In this document: one piece after another, positions 1 through 12,900 of the stretch
Numbering within the stretch: position 1 is the stretch's first letter
How the letters are laid out: the number at the start of each line of letters is the position of its first letter
Assembly: GCA_016987375.1 (NCBI GenBank)
Contig: PJRA01000263.1
Span: 5,913,478-5,977,477, forward strand
DNA from: Brachionus koreanus
Taxonomy: Eukaryota; Rotifera; Eurotatoria; Ploima; Brachionidae
Reading direction: 5' to 3'
DNA: 64,000 bases
Translations under genes and position numbers: made by a program
The notes under the pieces: generated by a model
The model's database searches: none
What the model was told of the DNA's origin: nothing
What the model saw: the letters and a program-made list of their open reading frames with translations, nothing else

Positions 1-758
1 TTAGCTCTATGTAAACACATTAAAAATGTTTGGCGTTTACCATTAACTCTTCTGTTATTCACAAAAAATTTAAAAAAAAAAATTAAAATTAAAGCAAAAT
101 TAAAAGTCCAAACATAATAAAATAAAGGTAACTTTAAATTTATGGAAGGAGAGCCTTGGACCCGACACAATAGAGTTATATTAGTAAATTTAATAATTTT
201 TTTGATATCAAAATTCAAAAAATAGTATATATGTCGTAGTTATATATAAGTCTTTTTAATAAATTTTTATCAGATTTTCAATAGTGAATTCTAGAATTCA
301 CTAAAAATTCTTTTAATGTGGAAGCAAAAGGTAAATAAAACAAAATTCAACATATATTTGATTAATTCAACTAAAAACTCCCAAAAATGTTTTTAATTAT
401 TTCTATTACTAAATAAATATAAAATAAATAATTAATTTAAACAATTTAGCTGGTTTTTTTTCTAAAAAAAACAACAACAGTCAATTAAAAGTTTAAAAAT
501 TGATCTGAATTTTAAGATTAATAAAAATAATGTCTTAAAGGCGACTCATTAAACTTCAAATTAACTTCTTTTCAAAATGATCATAAAATCTTAATTTTTA
601 ATTTTTGATATATAAAAAAATATCTGCAATTGATGAAATTTAAGTTTTTTTGTTAAAATAATTATGCAAAAAGAACTTACTTAAATCTCCACACATGTTT
701 TAATAAAATTTGAAGAATTTTTATATAATTTATTGGATAAAAAACAAAAAATTGAAAA
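1..758. other. AT-rich flank upstream of crooked neck, no gene seen
   Basis: Low-complexity A/T runs with no long reading frame and no recognisable RNA gene. It should hold the promoter and 5' leader of the crooked neck gene that starts at 759, but I see no diagnostic core promoter motif. Confidence 0.5.
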
Positions 759-3700
759 ATGGAAAAATCTGGCACAAGTCGAGGCCCGAAAGCTGTTCCG
801 GCAAAAAACAAGACTCCAGCTCCAGTTCAAATCACAGCAGAGCAGCTGCTACGTGAAGCCAAAGAAAGACAGCTCGAGTATGTCCCACCTCCACCCAGAC
901 AAAAAATTAGCGATCCCGAAGAACTTGGGGCGTTTCGTTTAAAAAAACGAAAAGAATTTGAGGACAATATTAGAAGAAATCGGCTAAATTTATCTAATTG
1001 GATTAAGTATGCTCAATGGGAAGAGTCTCAGAAAGAAATTCAAAGGGCTAGATCAATTTGGGAGCGCGCCCTGGACATTGATCATCGCGCAATACCGCTT
1101 TGGCTAAAATACGCTGAAATGGAAATGAGATACAAGCAAATAAACCACGCTCGTAACATATTCGACCGAGCTTTGACCATTTTGCCTCGCGCAAATCAAT
1201 TTTGGTACAAATACACATATATGGAAGAAATGCTAGGAAATATATCTGGATGCAGGCAAATTTTTGAGCGTTGGATGAAGTGGCATCCAGATGAACAAGC
1301 CTGGAATACTTATATTAAATTCGAATTGAGATATAAAGAGTTCGATAGAGCTAGGCAAATTTATGAACGTTTGGTTGAAACCCATCCTGTTCCCAAAAAT
1401 TGGTTAAAGTATGCACGGTTTGAAGAAACACATGGAAACATTGACCATGCAAGAGAAATATTCGAGCGTGCCATTCAATTTTTAGGTGACGAGTATTTGG
1501 ACGAGAAGCTCTATTTGGCTTTTGCTAGATTTGAAGAGCATCAAAAAGAACATGACCGAGCAACAGCAATTTACAAATACGCTTTGGATAAGTTACCACA
1601 AGAAAAGAGAGAAGATATTTATAAAGCATTTTCGATTCACGAAAAAAAATATGGTGATCGTGGTGGAATTGAGGCAATAATTGCAAACAAACGAAAGATA
1701 AAATATGAAGAAGACTTGAAAGAAAATCCACTGGACTACGACACTTGGTTTGACTATCTAAGACTATTAGAAAGTGAAGAAGATGCCGAGCAAATTAGAG
1801 ATGGCTATGAAAAAGCAATTGCTCAAGTTCCGCCTGTAATGGTAAGTTGTAATTTAAGAAATTAATTTTTAAATGCCTTTTAATTTTTAGTCAATTTTAT
1901 AGGAAAAATATTATTGGAGAAGATACATTTATTTGTGGATTAACTATGCACTTTTTGAGGAACTAAAAGCACTTGATTATGAAAAAACCAGAGAGGTGTA
2001 TTCCATGTGTATAAAGTTAATACCACATAAAAAGTTTACCTTTGCCAAAATTTGGTTAATGTTTGCTAAATTTGAGATTAGACAAAAAAAATTGTCAAAT
2101 GCTAGAAAAGTTTTGGTAAGTAAATTTAGCTTATTATTTGAAAAAATTCTGTCAACTAACCAAATTTTAGTGAAACACAAAGAAATTAATAATATTTAGC
2201 CAAATATAGATAATTTAGCTATTTTTTTTTTATTTTTGGATGTTTATTTGATTCGGTGTAAAAAAATTGTTTGAAAATCATTCTCTGTATAAAATATTCT
2301 AGTTATTATTGTTGGAAGTTGATTAAGTCGAGTCAGAAAAATTTATTTTTGTCATATACTGATGAAATAAAAAAATAGACAGTCTTTTCTAAATATTTAT
2401 TTTCAGTTTTAGTTTTATCATTATGCATTTGATTTATTTCAAAATCATGAATGTTTAAATTAAAATTTTATTCTAAATCTAATTTAAAAAAAAAATTAGT
2501 AAAAATTTCCAGCAATACAGATAATGCTGTTTATACATTATATTTATGAAAAAATTTTTTTTAATTTTAATTACTTAATGAAATTAAGTAATTAAAATTA
2601 AACGTATTAAACGTCTTAATTTGAACGTCCAAGAGGTTTTAGACCCCTTTTTGAAAAATTGAAACTTGAATTTTATCATATATAAATAAAATTTTAAAAA
2701 ATGGCTTTTATTAGCTTAAAATTTTGATTCTAATTTTTTAAAAAATGAACATATTTTCAAAGAAAATGTTTAAATTATCTTAATAATTATATTTTAAAAT
2801 ATTTTTAAGAAATAAGTCGGGCTTTCTTGTGTTAAGGCATTTGGCCTACTTAAAAATTTAATTAGATGAAAGATTTGTTTTAATGTTGCTAATTTTTTTT
2901 TGCAATCTCTCTATTAAATAATCAATAAATTTTAAAATAATCATTTAGGCATTTAGTTCAATTAATTTTATTTAACGAGGTTTAAGTTTTAATTTTAATT
3001 GAATAATTTTAATTTCTAAAAATTTTTAATTTTTTTTATTGATTAATGTATTAGAAGTTTTTAAGCTTTGATAAATCATTTTCTTACTTTTATTTAAAAG
3101 TATCTTAATAAATGAAATAAGCCAGTGTTATACTTATTTATAAGGAAGTTTTTTTTTTCTCCTCAAGGTACCGATGACTTGAGGTATTTGGGGGTTTCAA
3201 ACAATAGCAACCCCTAAATTTTTGTTTTAAGGGCAATAAAATTAATCAAATAATTTAATGATCAAATTTAATTTTTTTTTTAAATTGTTATCTTTAAAAT
3301 AAATTTAAAAATTTGACCAAGATATGACCTTTCAAAGTAATTAATTGATTATAACTTTGAGCTAATATATATTTTAAGAAAGTTATGATCCTCAAATTAT
3401 TGATATTTTCATATTCTATATCCTTTATCATTATAAAATATCGAAAGGTGTTGCAAAGTATGCTTAAATAACAGAGAGTTTTATGATAGTTTCTTCAATT
3501 GAATAAAAATTTATCTAATGAAATACTTTTAGGGTCAATCGATAGGCATGTGTCCTAAAGATAAGCTTTTCAAAGGTTATATTGAACTTGAAATAGAACT
3601 GCGCGAATTTGATAGATGTCGCACATTATATGAAAAATACTTAGAATTCAATCCACAAAATTGTACTACATGGATAAAATATGCCGAGCTTGAGTCCATC

Positions 3701-4308
3701 TTGGGTGACACTGATAGAGCTAGAGCAATATACGAACTGGCCGTTGAGCAGCCTATTCTCGATATGCCTGAAATAGTTTGGAAAGCTTTTATTGACTTCG
3801 AAATAGACCAGGAAGAATATGATCGGTGTCGCGAGCTGTATAACAGGCTGCTTTCTAAGACTCAGCATATAAAAGTATGGCTGAGCTATGCTCAATTTGA
3901 AACAAACAATCCTCAAAATGGTGATCTAAATATAGAAAAAACGAGAAAAATATACCGTAAAGCATTTGACTCTTTAAAAAATACCCCCAATAGTAATGAG
4001 TCTCGTTTAATGATCTTGGAGACATGGAAAGAGTTTGAAATAAATAATGAAAGCGATGAAGAAAAAATTAAAGAAGTTGAAAAGCTGATGCCAAAACAAA
4101 TTAAAAAACGTAGAAAAATTCAAGCTGAAGACGGAGTAATATTCTTAAAAGTTTTTCTTTCCTTTATTTTTATGCTTTTTGTTTTTAGACTGACGCTGGT
4201 TGGGAAGAATACATTGATTATATATTTCCAGATGACCAAGCACAAAGTTCTAGCCTCAAGTTATTGGAATTGGCAAAAAAATGGAAGCAAACAAATCAAG
4301 AAAATTAA
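759..4308 (+). CDS. crn: Crooked neck / CRNKL1 (Clf1) pre-mRNA splicing factor, HAT-repeat protein
   Basis: Four exons joined in phase: 759-1841, 1903-2115, 3533-4135 and 4189-4308, giving 672 residues (animal orthologues are about 690-850). The protein is almost wholly HAT (half-a-TPR) repeats, with recurring W-x-x-Y and RARxIxERAL blocks. Family-diagnostic stretches include [14 protein letters not shown] near the N-terminus, [10 protein letters not shown] at the start of exon 2, [11 protein letters not shown], and [13 protein letters not shown] in the last exon. In other organisms it is a scaffold of the Prp19/NTC complex in the nucleus and is needed for spliceosome activation. The start at 759 is preferred because the conserved N-terminus follows immediately; the overlapping frame from 733 is a shadow. 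Introns 1 and 3 are 53-61 nt, whereas intron 2 is 1417 nt and carries a probable miniature transposon. All junctions are GT-AG and phase 0. I see no breaks and think it is functional. Confidence 0.96.
2620..2831 (-). mobile_element. Probable TTAA-flanked MITE copy inside crooked neck intron 2
   Basis: The right end reads CGGGCTTTCTTGTG directly followed by TTAA (2832-2835). This is the reverse complement of the CAC-AGAAAGCCCG terminus seen in sister copies at 12.4 and 45.5 kb. The left end is eroded around 2,620-2,650 (CCAAGAGGTTTT against a family CCCGAGGGGTTTT). It lies in reverse orientation to those copies and accounts for part of this unusually long intron. Confidence 0.5.
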
Positions 4309-4406
4309 ATTCTATTCGCTTACAAATATTTATTCTGATTTGAATTCAAGTAAAATCTTTAAAAAAAAATCAATTATTCAACAGGAATTGTATTAGTTTT
4401 ATTGTA

Positions 4407-4412
4407 AATAAA
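4407..4412 (+). promoter_or_regulatory. Candidate polyadenylation signal of crooked neck
   Basis: A canonical AATAAA lies about 100 bases after the stop codon at 4306-4308. The spacing is right, but in such AT-rich DNA the hexamer also occurs by chance. Confidence 0.45.
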
Positions 4413-5990
4413 CTATTTTGTTCATTTATTAAAATCTTTTGCATTTAAATTTTTTTGACGAACATTAACTGTATTTACAAAGAATTTTTGCTCGTCAGCT
4501 AGCTGAATCAATCCTTTTGATACAATTCTAGCTTTTAAAACAATTTGAATTCATATTCAAATTAAAAAATAACATAAATAAATATCAAAAATAAATTTAT
4601 TTGATTTAAATAATTCAGTTGAGTATAAAAAGATAAATTTAACAATTTATTAAAATATTTTGGTAACTATGAACGACCGTCAAAATTCTCAAATTATGAC
4701 GCATCGAATAATTTTAGATTGATCATAAAATCATACAACCAACAAAAGATAAATTATTAATGCGAAATTCAAATTTCAATTTGAAATACGATTTAAATAT
4801 GATAATTACAAGAGCATTTAGAGGCATTGTGAATTTTGCGACTAAAAAAAAAAAAACAAAAATGTAAACAATAAACTGCTCCGTTAAAATCCGCTAACTC
4901 CCAGATAATTAAAAAAATATATTAATCAAAAATAAATATAAAAATTTAACAGGAATTAAAAATTTTATTTAGATTAAATAAATTAACCTTGAAAATTCAT
5001 CTAAAAGAAAAAAAGGGAATATTAAAAAATTAAAAAATTAAAAATTTCTAAAGAGACCATTGCTATCTGATAAGGTTCGCGCGTAGCAAAACTGAATTTC
5101 AAAAAACCGACTTTGAACTATTAATCTGCATACTTTAAAAACCTACAAATAACTGATTTATTTGTGGCAATAAAAAAAATACAAATAAAAATAAAATTTT
5201 TTGACCGCAGCTCCTCAAAGATTTAAAAAAAATAGTATATTTTCTTCGAGCTGTAATAACTAATGTAAAAATATGCATATCCTAATAGCATTGCATCAAT
5301 TCTGATATGGAATAGCCTCTTCTACAAAATAAGGGCTTATTTGAGATATTATGACCTTTTTTTACCAAGACCTTGGTCAAAAAATAGTAAAATTTTTGGA
5401 TTTTTTCTGTTCATTTTGAATCTCCTCCACAATTACTAATTTTTTTTAGATTCGAAAACTAGACAATGTACTGAACAAATCGTTGAGACCACTTTTTTTA
5501 ATTTTTATTATTTTAAAATTATAAAATTGTCAAAAAAGGCTGATTTTAAAACAAAATTCATTATAATTTTTAATAATAAAAAAAAATAATTGACACTTTA
5601 ATTTTTAATGTCAAAATAATGTTTTTTTAAAAAATAAATTTAAAATATACAATGATATTTCGGAAAACACAATTTGTTATCTTATTATCGTCAGACATAA
5701 ATAAGTCATGTAAAGTAATATTATATGTCAAAATAAACAGAATTGAATGCTCTTCAAAATGAAATGTCTTACTCCTTTTTTATTCAATTCCAAAAAAATT
5801 TACAAAATTAACGTCGATTGTCACAGCAAGTTCGACCAACCAGTTCAAAAATAGATTGGACAATGTCGGTAGAAACAAAAATAACGAAAAGTCTACTATA
5901 GCGGGATTACGTCAGTCTTCCTGCTTTGTCAGTTTAGTTAAACTAAACTTGACCGTAGAATATTAACTATTATTATTATTACTTTAAATG
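4413..5990. other. AT-rich intergenic DNA, no gene seen
   Basis: No coding region or structured RNA can be supported here. Short A/T-rich palindromes occur, as expected from the base composition. Confidence 0.5.
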
Positions 5991-6059
5991 AAAATTTTGA
6001 AATTTTTGTACTGTTAAATCATTATTGGGAAAAAGGGCTATCAGCAAATGTACTAACTC

Positions 6060-6250
6060 GTGAGGTTTGTTTTGTGGAAGGTTAAAATATGCTTTAAGTG
6101 AGAAGGATACAAAATTGGTTTAAAAAATTTGATAGTAGTAATTGTAGTCTTCAGAGAAGAAAAGGTTCAGGTAGACCAGCCATTCTCGAACAAAATGTTC
6201 AACGTACGGCTGTTGAAATCTGTAAGAAACTACTCCAAAATCCTCTTTGA
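6060..6250 (+). pseudogene. Degenerate mariner-like transposase N-terminal fragment
   Basis: Around 6,100-6,225 one frame encodes QNWFKKFDSSNCSLQRRKGSGRPAI before decay (quoted here as segments: QNWFKKF, then CSLQRRKGSGRPA). The W-F-x-K-F ... L-x-R-x-x-x-SGRP pattern is typical of the linker after the helix-turn-helix in mariner-family transposases. No catalytic domain, intact frame or terminal repeats are visible, so this is a short relic. Confidence 0.5.
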
Positions 6251-6906
6251 ACTTTTTTCTTTAAGATAACACTATACCTCATACAGCTAGAAGAACAATG
6301 GCAAAAAAAGAATAGTCGGAAAGGATCGATCTTTTTCGCTTCACTCACTTCTTCACTCACTTCACTAAAGGGCTAATTTAAATTTTTTTCAAAAAATTAT
6401 TTTCCAAGAAAAATAAAACTGAAGTAAAATTAAAACGTGTACGTTTTCTCTTAAAGGTTTGTTGTTTATAATTAAAAGTAATATCATGATATTGGAAACG
6501 TTTCCAATTGTATTTATTGTTAATTTTGTAATGAGTATGTATAGAAAAAATTGACCTAAGTAGCATAGCAATTCAAAAATTAAAATTTGTTTAAAACTTT
6601 GGGAGTAAAAATAGAATCATAAATCTTTCAAATTAAGTTTAAAGCAGAACTATAAAGCAAATGTAATAATCGATTCTGCCGCGAAAAAAATTTTCAACAA
6701 AATTTTTTTTTCTAAACTTGGTTACATTATTAACTGAGTATGAAATCTATTAGTCGTTCTCTTTTTTTTTTGTTGCCTAGCAACACACAACTAATTCTAG
6801 CAAATATTTTTGCATTCAAAATTTGCAATTTTTGTTCGTATTAAAAAAAAATAAAAGTCTTACTAATTTCTTATGTTTTTATTTAAATAATTAATATTAA
6901 AGAATA

Positions 6907-9900
6907 ATGTCTGCACCCAAAGCATTTTTATGCAGCCTTGATGGAACTCACAATTTTCCCATTACACAACGCATTACAACCATAGGTAGAGAAAATTGTG
7001 ATATCATTCTGGTAATATTGTGTTGATCTAATTTAACTTTTTTTTAAAATATTAAAACATGAAAACAGAATACTGGCAATATTGATATTCAACACGCACT
7101 GATTGAGTTCATTGAAGAGGAAAGCTGTTATCTTTTGCAAGATTTAAATTCGACGGGTGGGACTTTTGTTAATAACTGTAGAATTCAAAATGCTACTGTA
7201 AGACTGGTAGAACAAGATACCGTTAAGTTTGGCCTAAACGGTACTCCATTTCAGTTTATAATCCAGTCCCAATTTATTGTAATTATTCGAAAAATTTAAA
7301 TTCTTCTCATATATTTTTAATCAAAGGCTGTACCAAATATTAGTCTGACAGGAATAAATCGTTCATCTAATTCGTCTCTTCAAGTGATTAATCAAACGGT
7401 TCCATCTCGAGGAAATCGAAATTCGACAAACCAGCAATCAGGAGTGCTACTGAGTAATCAGTATCCAAATGCTTCCTTGATAACAATCAATAATCAAACC
7501 CAGCCTTACACTCTTTGCCCTGTGTCTAACGGAACCAAGCCGTCAGCATCGCTAAGATCACGACCAATAACTGCCAACATTGACTCAAAACCAAGAGCAA
7601 GTTCTTGGGTCAAAGGATACACAAATACTAATAGTTTTAATGGTGCAGGTGCAGGAGACAACATCGAATCGGAAACCTATAGAGTGGTATTTTATTACAA
7701 AATTATAAAATCCGCTTCATATATCGTATTTTTAAAAGGATGATACTGAAGTGAGTTCGAGAGTGGCTCAACTAGAGCGTGAATTAAGAATAAAATCGAT
7801 TGAAATTCGCGATCTTAGGGAAAAAGTAGCATTTTACAAAAACCAAAATGGTCAGAGTTCAACAAGTGAGTTGGATCAAGTAAAGCGTGATAAATCAATA
7901 GCTGTTGGACTTGTCAATACTATGCAAAAAGATTTGTCTAATAAAGTATTTGAAAAAAAAAGTTATTTAAAAAAAATTTAAAATAGTTATTCGATTTTTA
8001 AAGGATTCGACAATTAGTAAATTGGCTAGAGAGATTGAAGGCTACAAGCGAGAAGTAAAAGATAAAGATATTACTATAAAAGAGCTTGGTGAACAATTGA
8101 AATTGGCCACAGACAATAAAGCGGCTGAGGAAGAAACCGAAAAAAAGGAAAAAGAATTGATTGTTTTGAGGAAAAAAATCAAAAGCACCGAAGAAAAAAT
8201 AATCGATTTGACAAATCAAGTTGTTCAATGTAAAAAAGAAATAGAAGAATCACATTTGAAATCGGTTGAGTTTTCTAAAACTGAAAAAAGTCTTAAAGAT
8301 GAATTAGAATCAGTTCGTGCACAGCATTTGGATATGCAACGTTCTGAAAGAATCGTACGAATGGATCTTGAACAAGTCAAAAGAGTTGTAAGTTAATTTT
8401 TTTGCTTGGAAAATTTTCAATCAAAATTAGATCGATCAATTAGTTTGACATGGCTGCTATTAAATAATATAAGATAAATTATTTTCTCAAGTCTTTATTT
8501 ATTTATCTTTATTTTATTTAATTTTTCTAAATTAAAAAAAATTTAAATATAAAAAGGTCACGGATTAGGATCTTTTGAATTTAATCATCAGTCAGGATCT
8601 GGTTAACTGGATAATATTAGATTATAATTTATTTAATTTGGGTTTAAGATTTCATAAGAAACATATTTGAATTGTCTTTTTAAAATTTTAATGTTTAATT
8701 AATAAACTATTTTATTCCTAAATTACATAGCTTATTCTAGGAATGTATTGTTTTAAATACTTTTATAGCCTGGGGAAGGTTTTTAGAAAAGCAATAATTT
8801 TGATTGAGATAATTTTAAAACAATATCTATTTTTCTAATTTTAATAAATTATTAAATTAAAGTTTATTTTTATCACGAATTAGTTTTACGAAAACTAAGG
8901 CATTTCTCTTTTAATTCTGGAAGGCAACAACATTATCGGTTAAAATTTTATTTGTATTTAGTAAATTTTTTAATTCAATGGTTTTAGTTTTTTGATTATT
9001 CTCACACAAAATTGTTTATAATAAAAAAACCAAAAAATTAAAAAAATATTTAAAAATTTAATCTTATTAATCGATCAAATTATATTTTATTATATTTTAT
9101 TGCAATAAAATTAAAAAAAAAAATATTTCAAAATCAAATATTTTAAAATTTTTTCCTAAAAAATTAAAAAAATTCAACATGTTTTTATTTAAGTTTGACA
9201 AGTTCCGAAATTTCATAATTCAGACAATTTATTCAACCCCAGGAGTTACTCAGCCGACAAATACTGATATAACTGACGAATTTATTTCAAATGAATGGAA
9301 AAAAATAGTTGATGAGAGGACAAGTCTTATTGATGAAATCAATTCATTAAAATCTATGATATCTGACCATGAAACCTCCAAATCGAATTTAGATAAAAAT
9401 ATTTGCGATTTGGAAGCTCTCTTAAAGGCAATTGAAGCTGATTTACTTTTAAATGGACGGCGAACATTCACGTTAGAAGAACAAGTTAAAAAAATAGACG
9501 AACTTGAGCTTGATTCATCACTTCTTGATCTTAAAAACTCAATAATTAATTTATACAATAATGAAAAAAGTTGGCAAAATGATTTAGAAGAAGCTTTCAA
9601 AACATCTTTTGATCTAGATATGGAAAATACTGATTGTAAATTTAAAATTTTGAATTTTTTTAACTTATTTTAACAATGTGTTTAGCAAATCGTTTACTTC
9701 TTTTGATGGTTCAGCAAAAATATGATGCTTTAAAAAAAGAAAAAGATGAATTGCAATCGAAAATTGAAGACATACTGGTTGAAAAAGATAAATGCATCCA
9801 AGATCAAATTGATTTGAGAAATAAAGAATTAGAACAAAAATTAATTGAAATAGAAAATGAATTTAATTCGAAAAATGAGCAAGAAATTGAAAAATTCAAA

Positions 9901-12900
9901 AAAGAACACCAAGAACTTGTCGATACAATTAAAAAAGAATCAGATACTCAAATAGAGCAAATTAATCAAGTAATATATTAAATTTGATATTACTACTATT
10001 GCAATAGTAGTTTTTATAAAATGTAGTACATGAATTATCTTTGGGCTATATTCAATTCTTTTTTTAAAAAAATAGACTTGGCTATTGAAAGTTACTACAG
10101 TTGAAAGCAAATTTTAATTATTCAGATCTTTTAATCCTTTTTTATACAATCATTGTTATAAAAATTATTCTTGTGAATATTTTATTTTTGTTTATCAATT
10201 TGATGCCTATGATGCTTAAATCATTTAAAACTAGTATAAGAATAAACAATCTTCGAAAAAATTTAAACAACTAGTGAAAAATTTTGAAAATTTAACCAAA
10301 TCATTTTCTATTTAAAAACGAGATTTATAAAAAAAGCTAAAAAACAAGATTATTCTGAAATCTTCTTATTAGGCCAATTTAATTTAATTATATTTTTCAA
10401 ACCCAGTTTTTGAAATTTTACAATACTTGGAATTTATTTTCTTAAAGAATTTTTTTGTTATATTTATTTGTTTTAAAATTGAAAAAAAATTTACACAACT
10501 TTAAATTTACTTTCGAACAAGTCTGCTTAATTTTTTCTTGAATTATTGATAATTTAAATCAAACTTAATGCTGATTTATTGTACTAAATTTTAGAAAATC
10601 TAGATATCATCGTAATTATACATTTTTTTCATTAATTTTAGGAAAATACAGCTCTTTCTACCCAGCTAGAAGGTTTATTGGCTGATCATGAAAAACTTAA
10701 AAACGATTTAGAAATTGCACAAGCTCAAGATGAACTGGTAAAATAAAGTTTTTTCCATAATAAAAATATCTAAGTTTTATTTAATAACTTATTAATAAGA
10801 TAAATATTTAATTAGGTTTATAAAATATAAATGTTTTAAAACTATCATGTACGTTTTTATTCCTTTCTTCTTCTTCATTCTTTCCTCTACTTCCTAAATT
10901 ACTTTTAGGGAAGAATGCGTGAAGAGTCAAAGAAGTAGAGGATGAGAGCGTCGGCGTACAAGCTAGTTTTAAATTTTACTGTATAATTTTTTTATTGACA
11001 AAAATCGATCAATAATTAAGCGTTATTCTAAAGACATTCAATTTTTAAATTTTTTTAAAGCACGAAATTAAGCAAAAACTTTCGAATACCGAAAATGAAT
11101 TGAATGAAAAAGAGCAAAATTTTAAAACGCAAATAGATGAATTGAATTTGAAATTTGTTGAGTCTGAGGAAAATTATAAGTAAATTATTTAGACACTTAA
11201 AGATTTAGATCAAGTTCTCACAAAAATCAATTTATCTAGCAAAGAATTGGCTGCATACAAAGAACAGATCAAACAATATTCGCTTACAATTGTAAATTTT
11301 GAGAAAGAAGTTAAGCGTCTGCATGAAAAAGAAATCGAATATTTGACAAAAATTGAAAATTTTGAAAAAAAATTGAAAGATACTTTGCTTAATAAAAAAC
11401 CGCCCACACCAAAGCCATCATCACCTGTAAATACATCGTCGTCACTTACGCTTGAAATTACATCTTTGAATCGGCAGTTGGAGCAATTAAAAAATGATAA
11501 TCAAATTTACAAAAGACGTCTGGCTGAGCAAGATGAACTAATAAAAACACTAAGACGGGACTTGAGCGGTGCATCAGCCAAATTGTCCGACATTCATGGT
11601 GAAATGACCGAAAAGCAAAAACGAGAGTTAGAACGAAATAAACTCTTAGTTGTTGAACAACAACGTGAATTAAGTGATAATAGAGCTCAAATGGCTAAAT
11701 TAAGTGAAATCGTTGACAAACAAACCAAACAATTAGATGCCTTACGTGTTGAATTAAACAAATCTAAATCTTTAGTTGATAAATACAAGCACATGTCAGA
11801 TGAAAATGGTACACTGGCTGTGGAACTTAAATCTAAACTTGATAATGTCGAGTTGCAATTGAAACAATTTGAAGATATAAAAAAGCATGAAGGAAAAATT
11901 ACTAATGAATTGACAGCCGTCGGTGCTCAATGTAAAGGAGAACGACATGAACAGGTTATTCAAAGACAACGAGAAGCTTTGAATGAGTTAAGACAAAGGG
12001 TTAAAGTTTTAGAACAGTCTCGACCAGCTATTCCGAATAGTGAAGTTCAAATGCAGCAACAGATAATGCTTTTAAAAAAACAACTAGCTGAAGTTCGTGC
12101 TAGTCAAGCTTTGACTGAAGATATTGTCAAGCAAGCCAATATGGCTAGAGGAAACGATCCTTCATTTTTGGTTTTGGAAGAAAAAACTGCTCATTTTGAG
12201 ACGCAGACTGCTCTAGAAGCCAGTGAAGAATCGGTAAATATAATTTTTTGCTTAAATTTTCATAAGATAGACAAGGAAAAAATTTTTTTTTGATTAATTT
12301 CAATTTAAATCATGAAATTTTAATTTTTTTAGAAAAAAATATTTTTTTGTATAAATTACATTATTTTTTTTTTTGAAAACTTTTTCCAGCAATTGAAAAA
12401 GTATATGTTAAAGATTAGAAAACCCGGATGATTATTAGTAAAATTTTCAAATTTAGTTATGTGGACAAATTTAATGTTTTTCTGAAAACTAAAAAAAGTT
12501 TTTTTAAGAATTATAAACAAGATGCCTAGATTTTAAAAGCTATTTTATAAAATTTTATTTTTATCTAAGTTTGAATTTTTTAAAAAGGGTTCTATAAAAC
12601 CCCTCGGGATTTCTAGTGTTAAGACTGTTACAAGACATGATCTAACAAATTCGGTATCGATTCTCAAATTTTGGGTGAAATCTTTTTTTTTAAAAAATAT
12701 AATTTATTTTGTCTTCATAACATGTAAGTAATTGTAATAGTAATTGAAAAATTTTAGATTATTTAAAAATAATTTATATTATGGTTATTGAAATTTGACA
12801 AAAAATATCAAATTTTATTACACTTATTTTTTTAAAAATCTTTTTTTACAATTTTAAAATTATTTCTTAATAAATTTAAGTACATGACATTATTGAGAAC

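Noticed and set aside
3641..3916. Antisense 91-codon frame over crooked neck exon 3
   Set aside because: Sense strand encodes highly conserved HAT repeats with correct splice sites.
6378..6571. Two overlapping minus-strand frames of about 60 codons
   Set aside because: Low-complexity composition, no motif and no splice context; expected by chance in AT-rich DNA.
9250..9600. Antisense Ser-rich 116-codon frame over FHAD1 exon 6
   Set aside because: Shadow of the Lys/Glu-rich coiled-coil coding strand; no independent support.
10870..10975. Partial palindrome CCTCTACTTC / GAAGTAGAGG in an FHAD1 intron as a possible mobile element
   Set aside because: Only a 10 bp stem, no bounded ends and no second copy seen.
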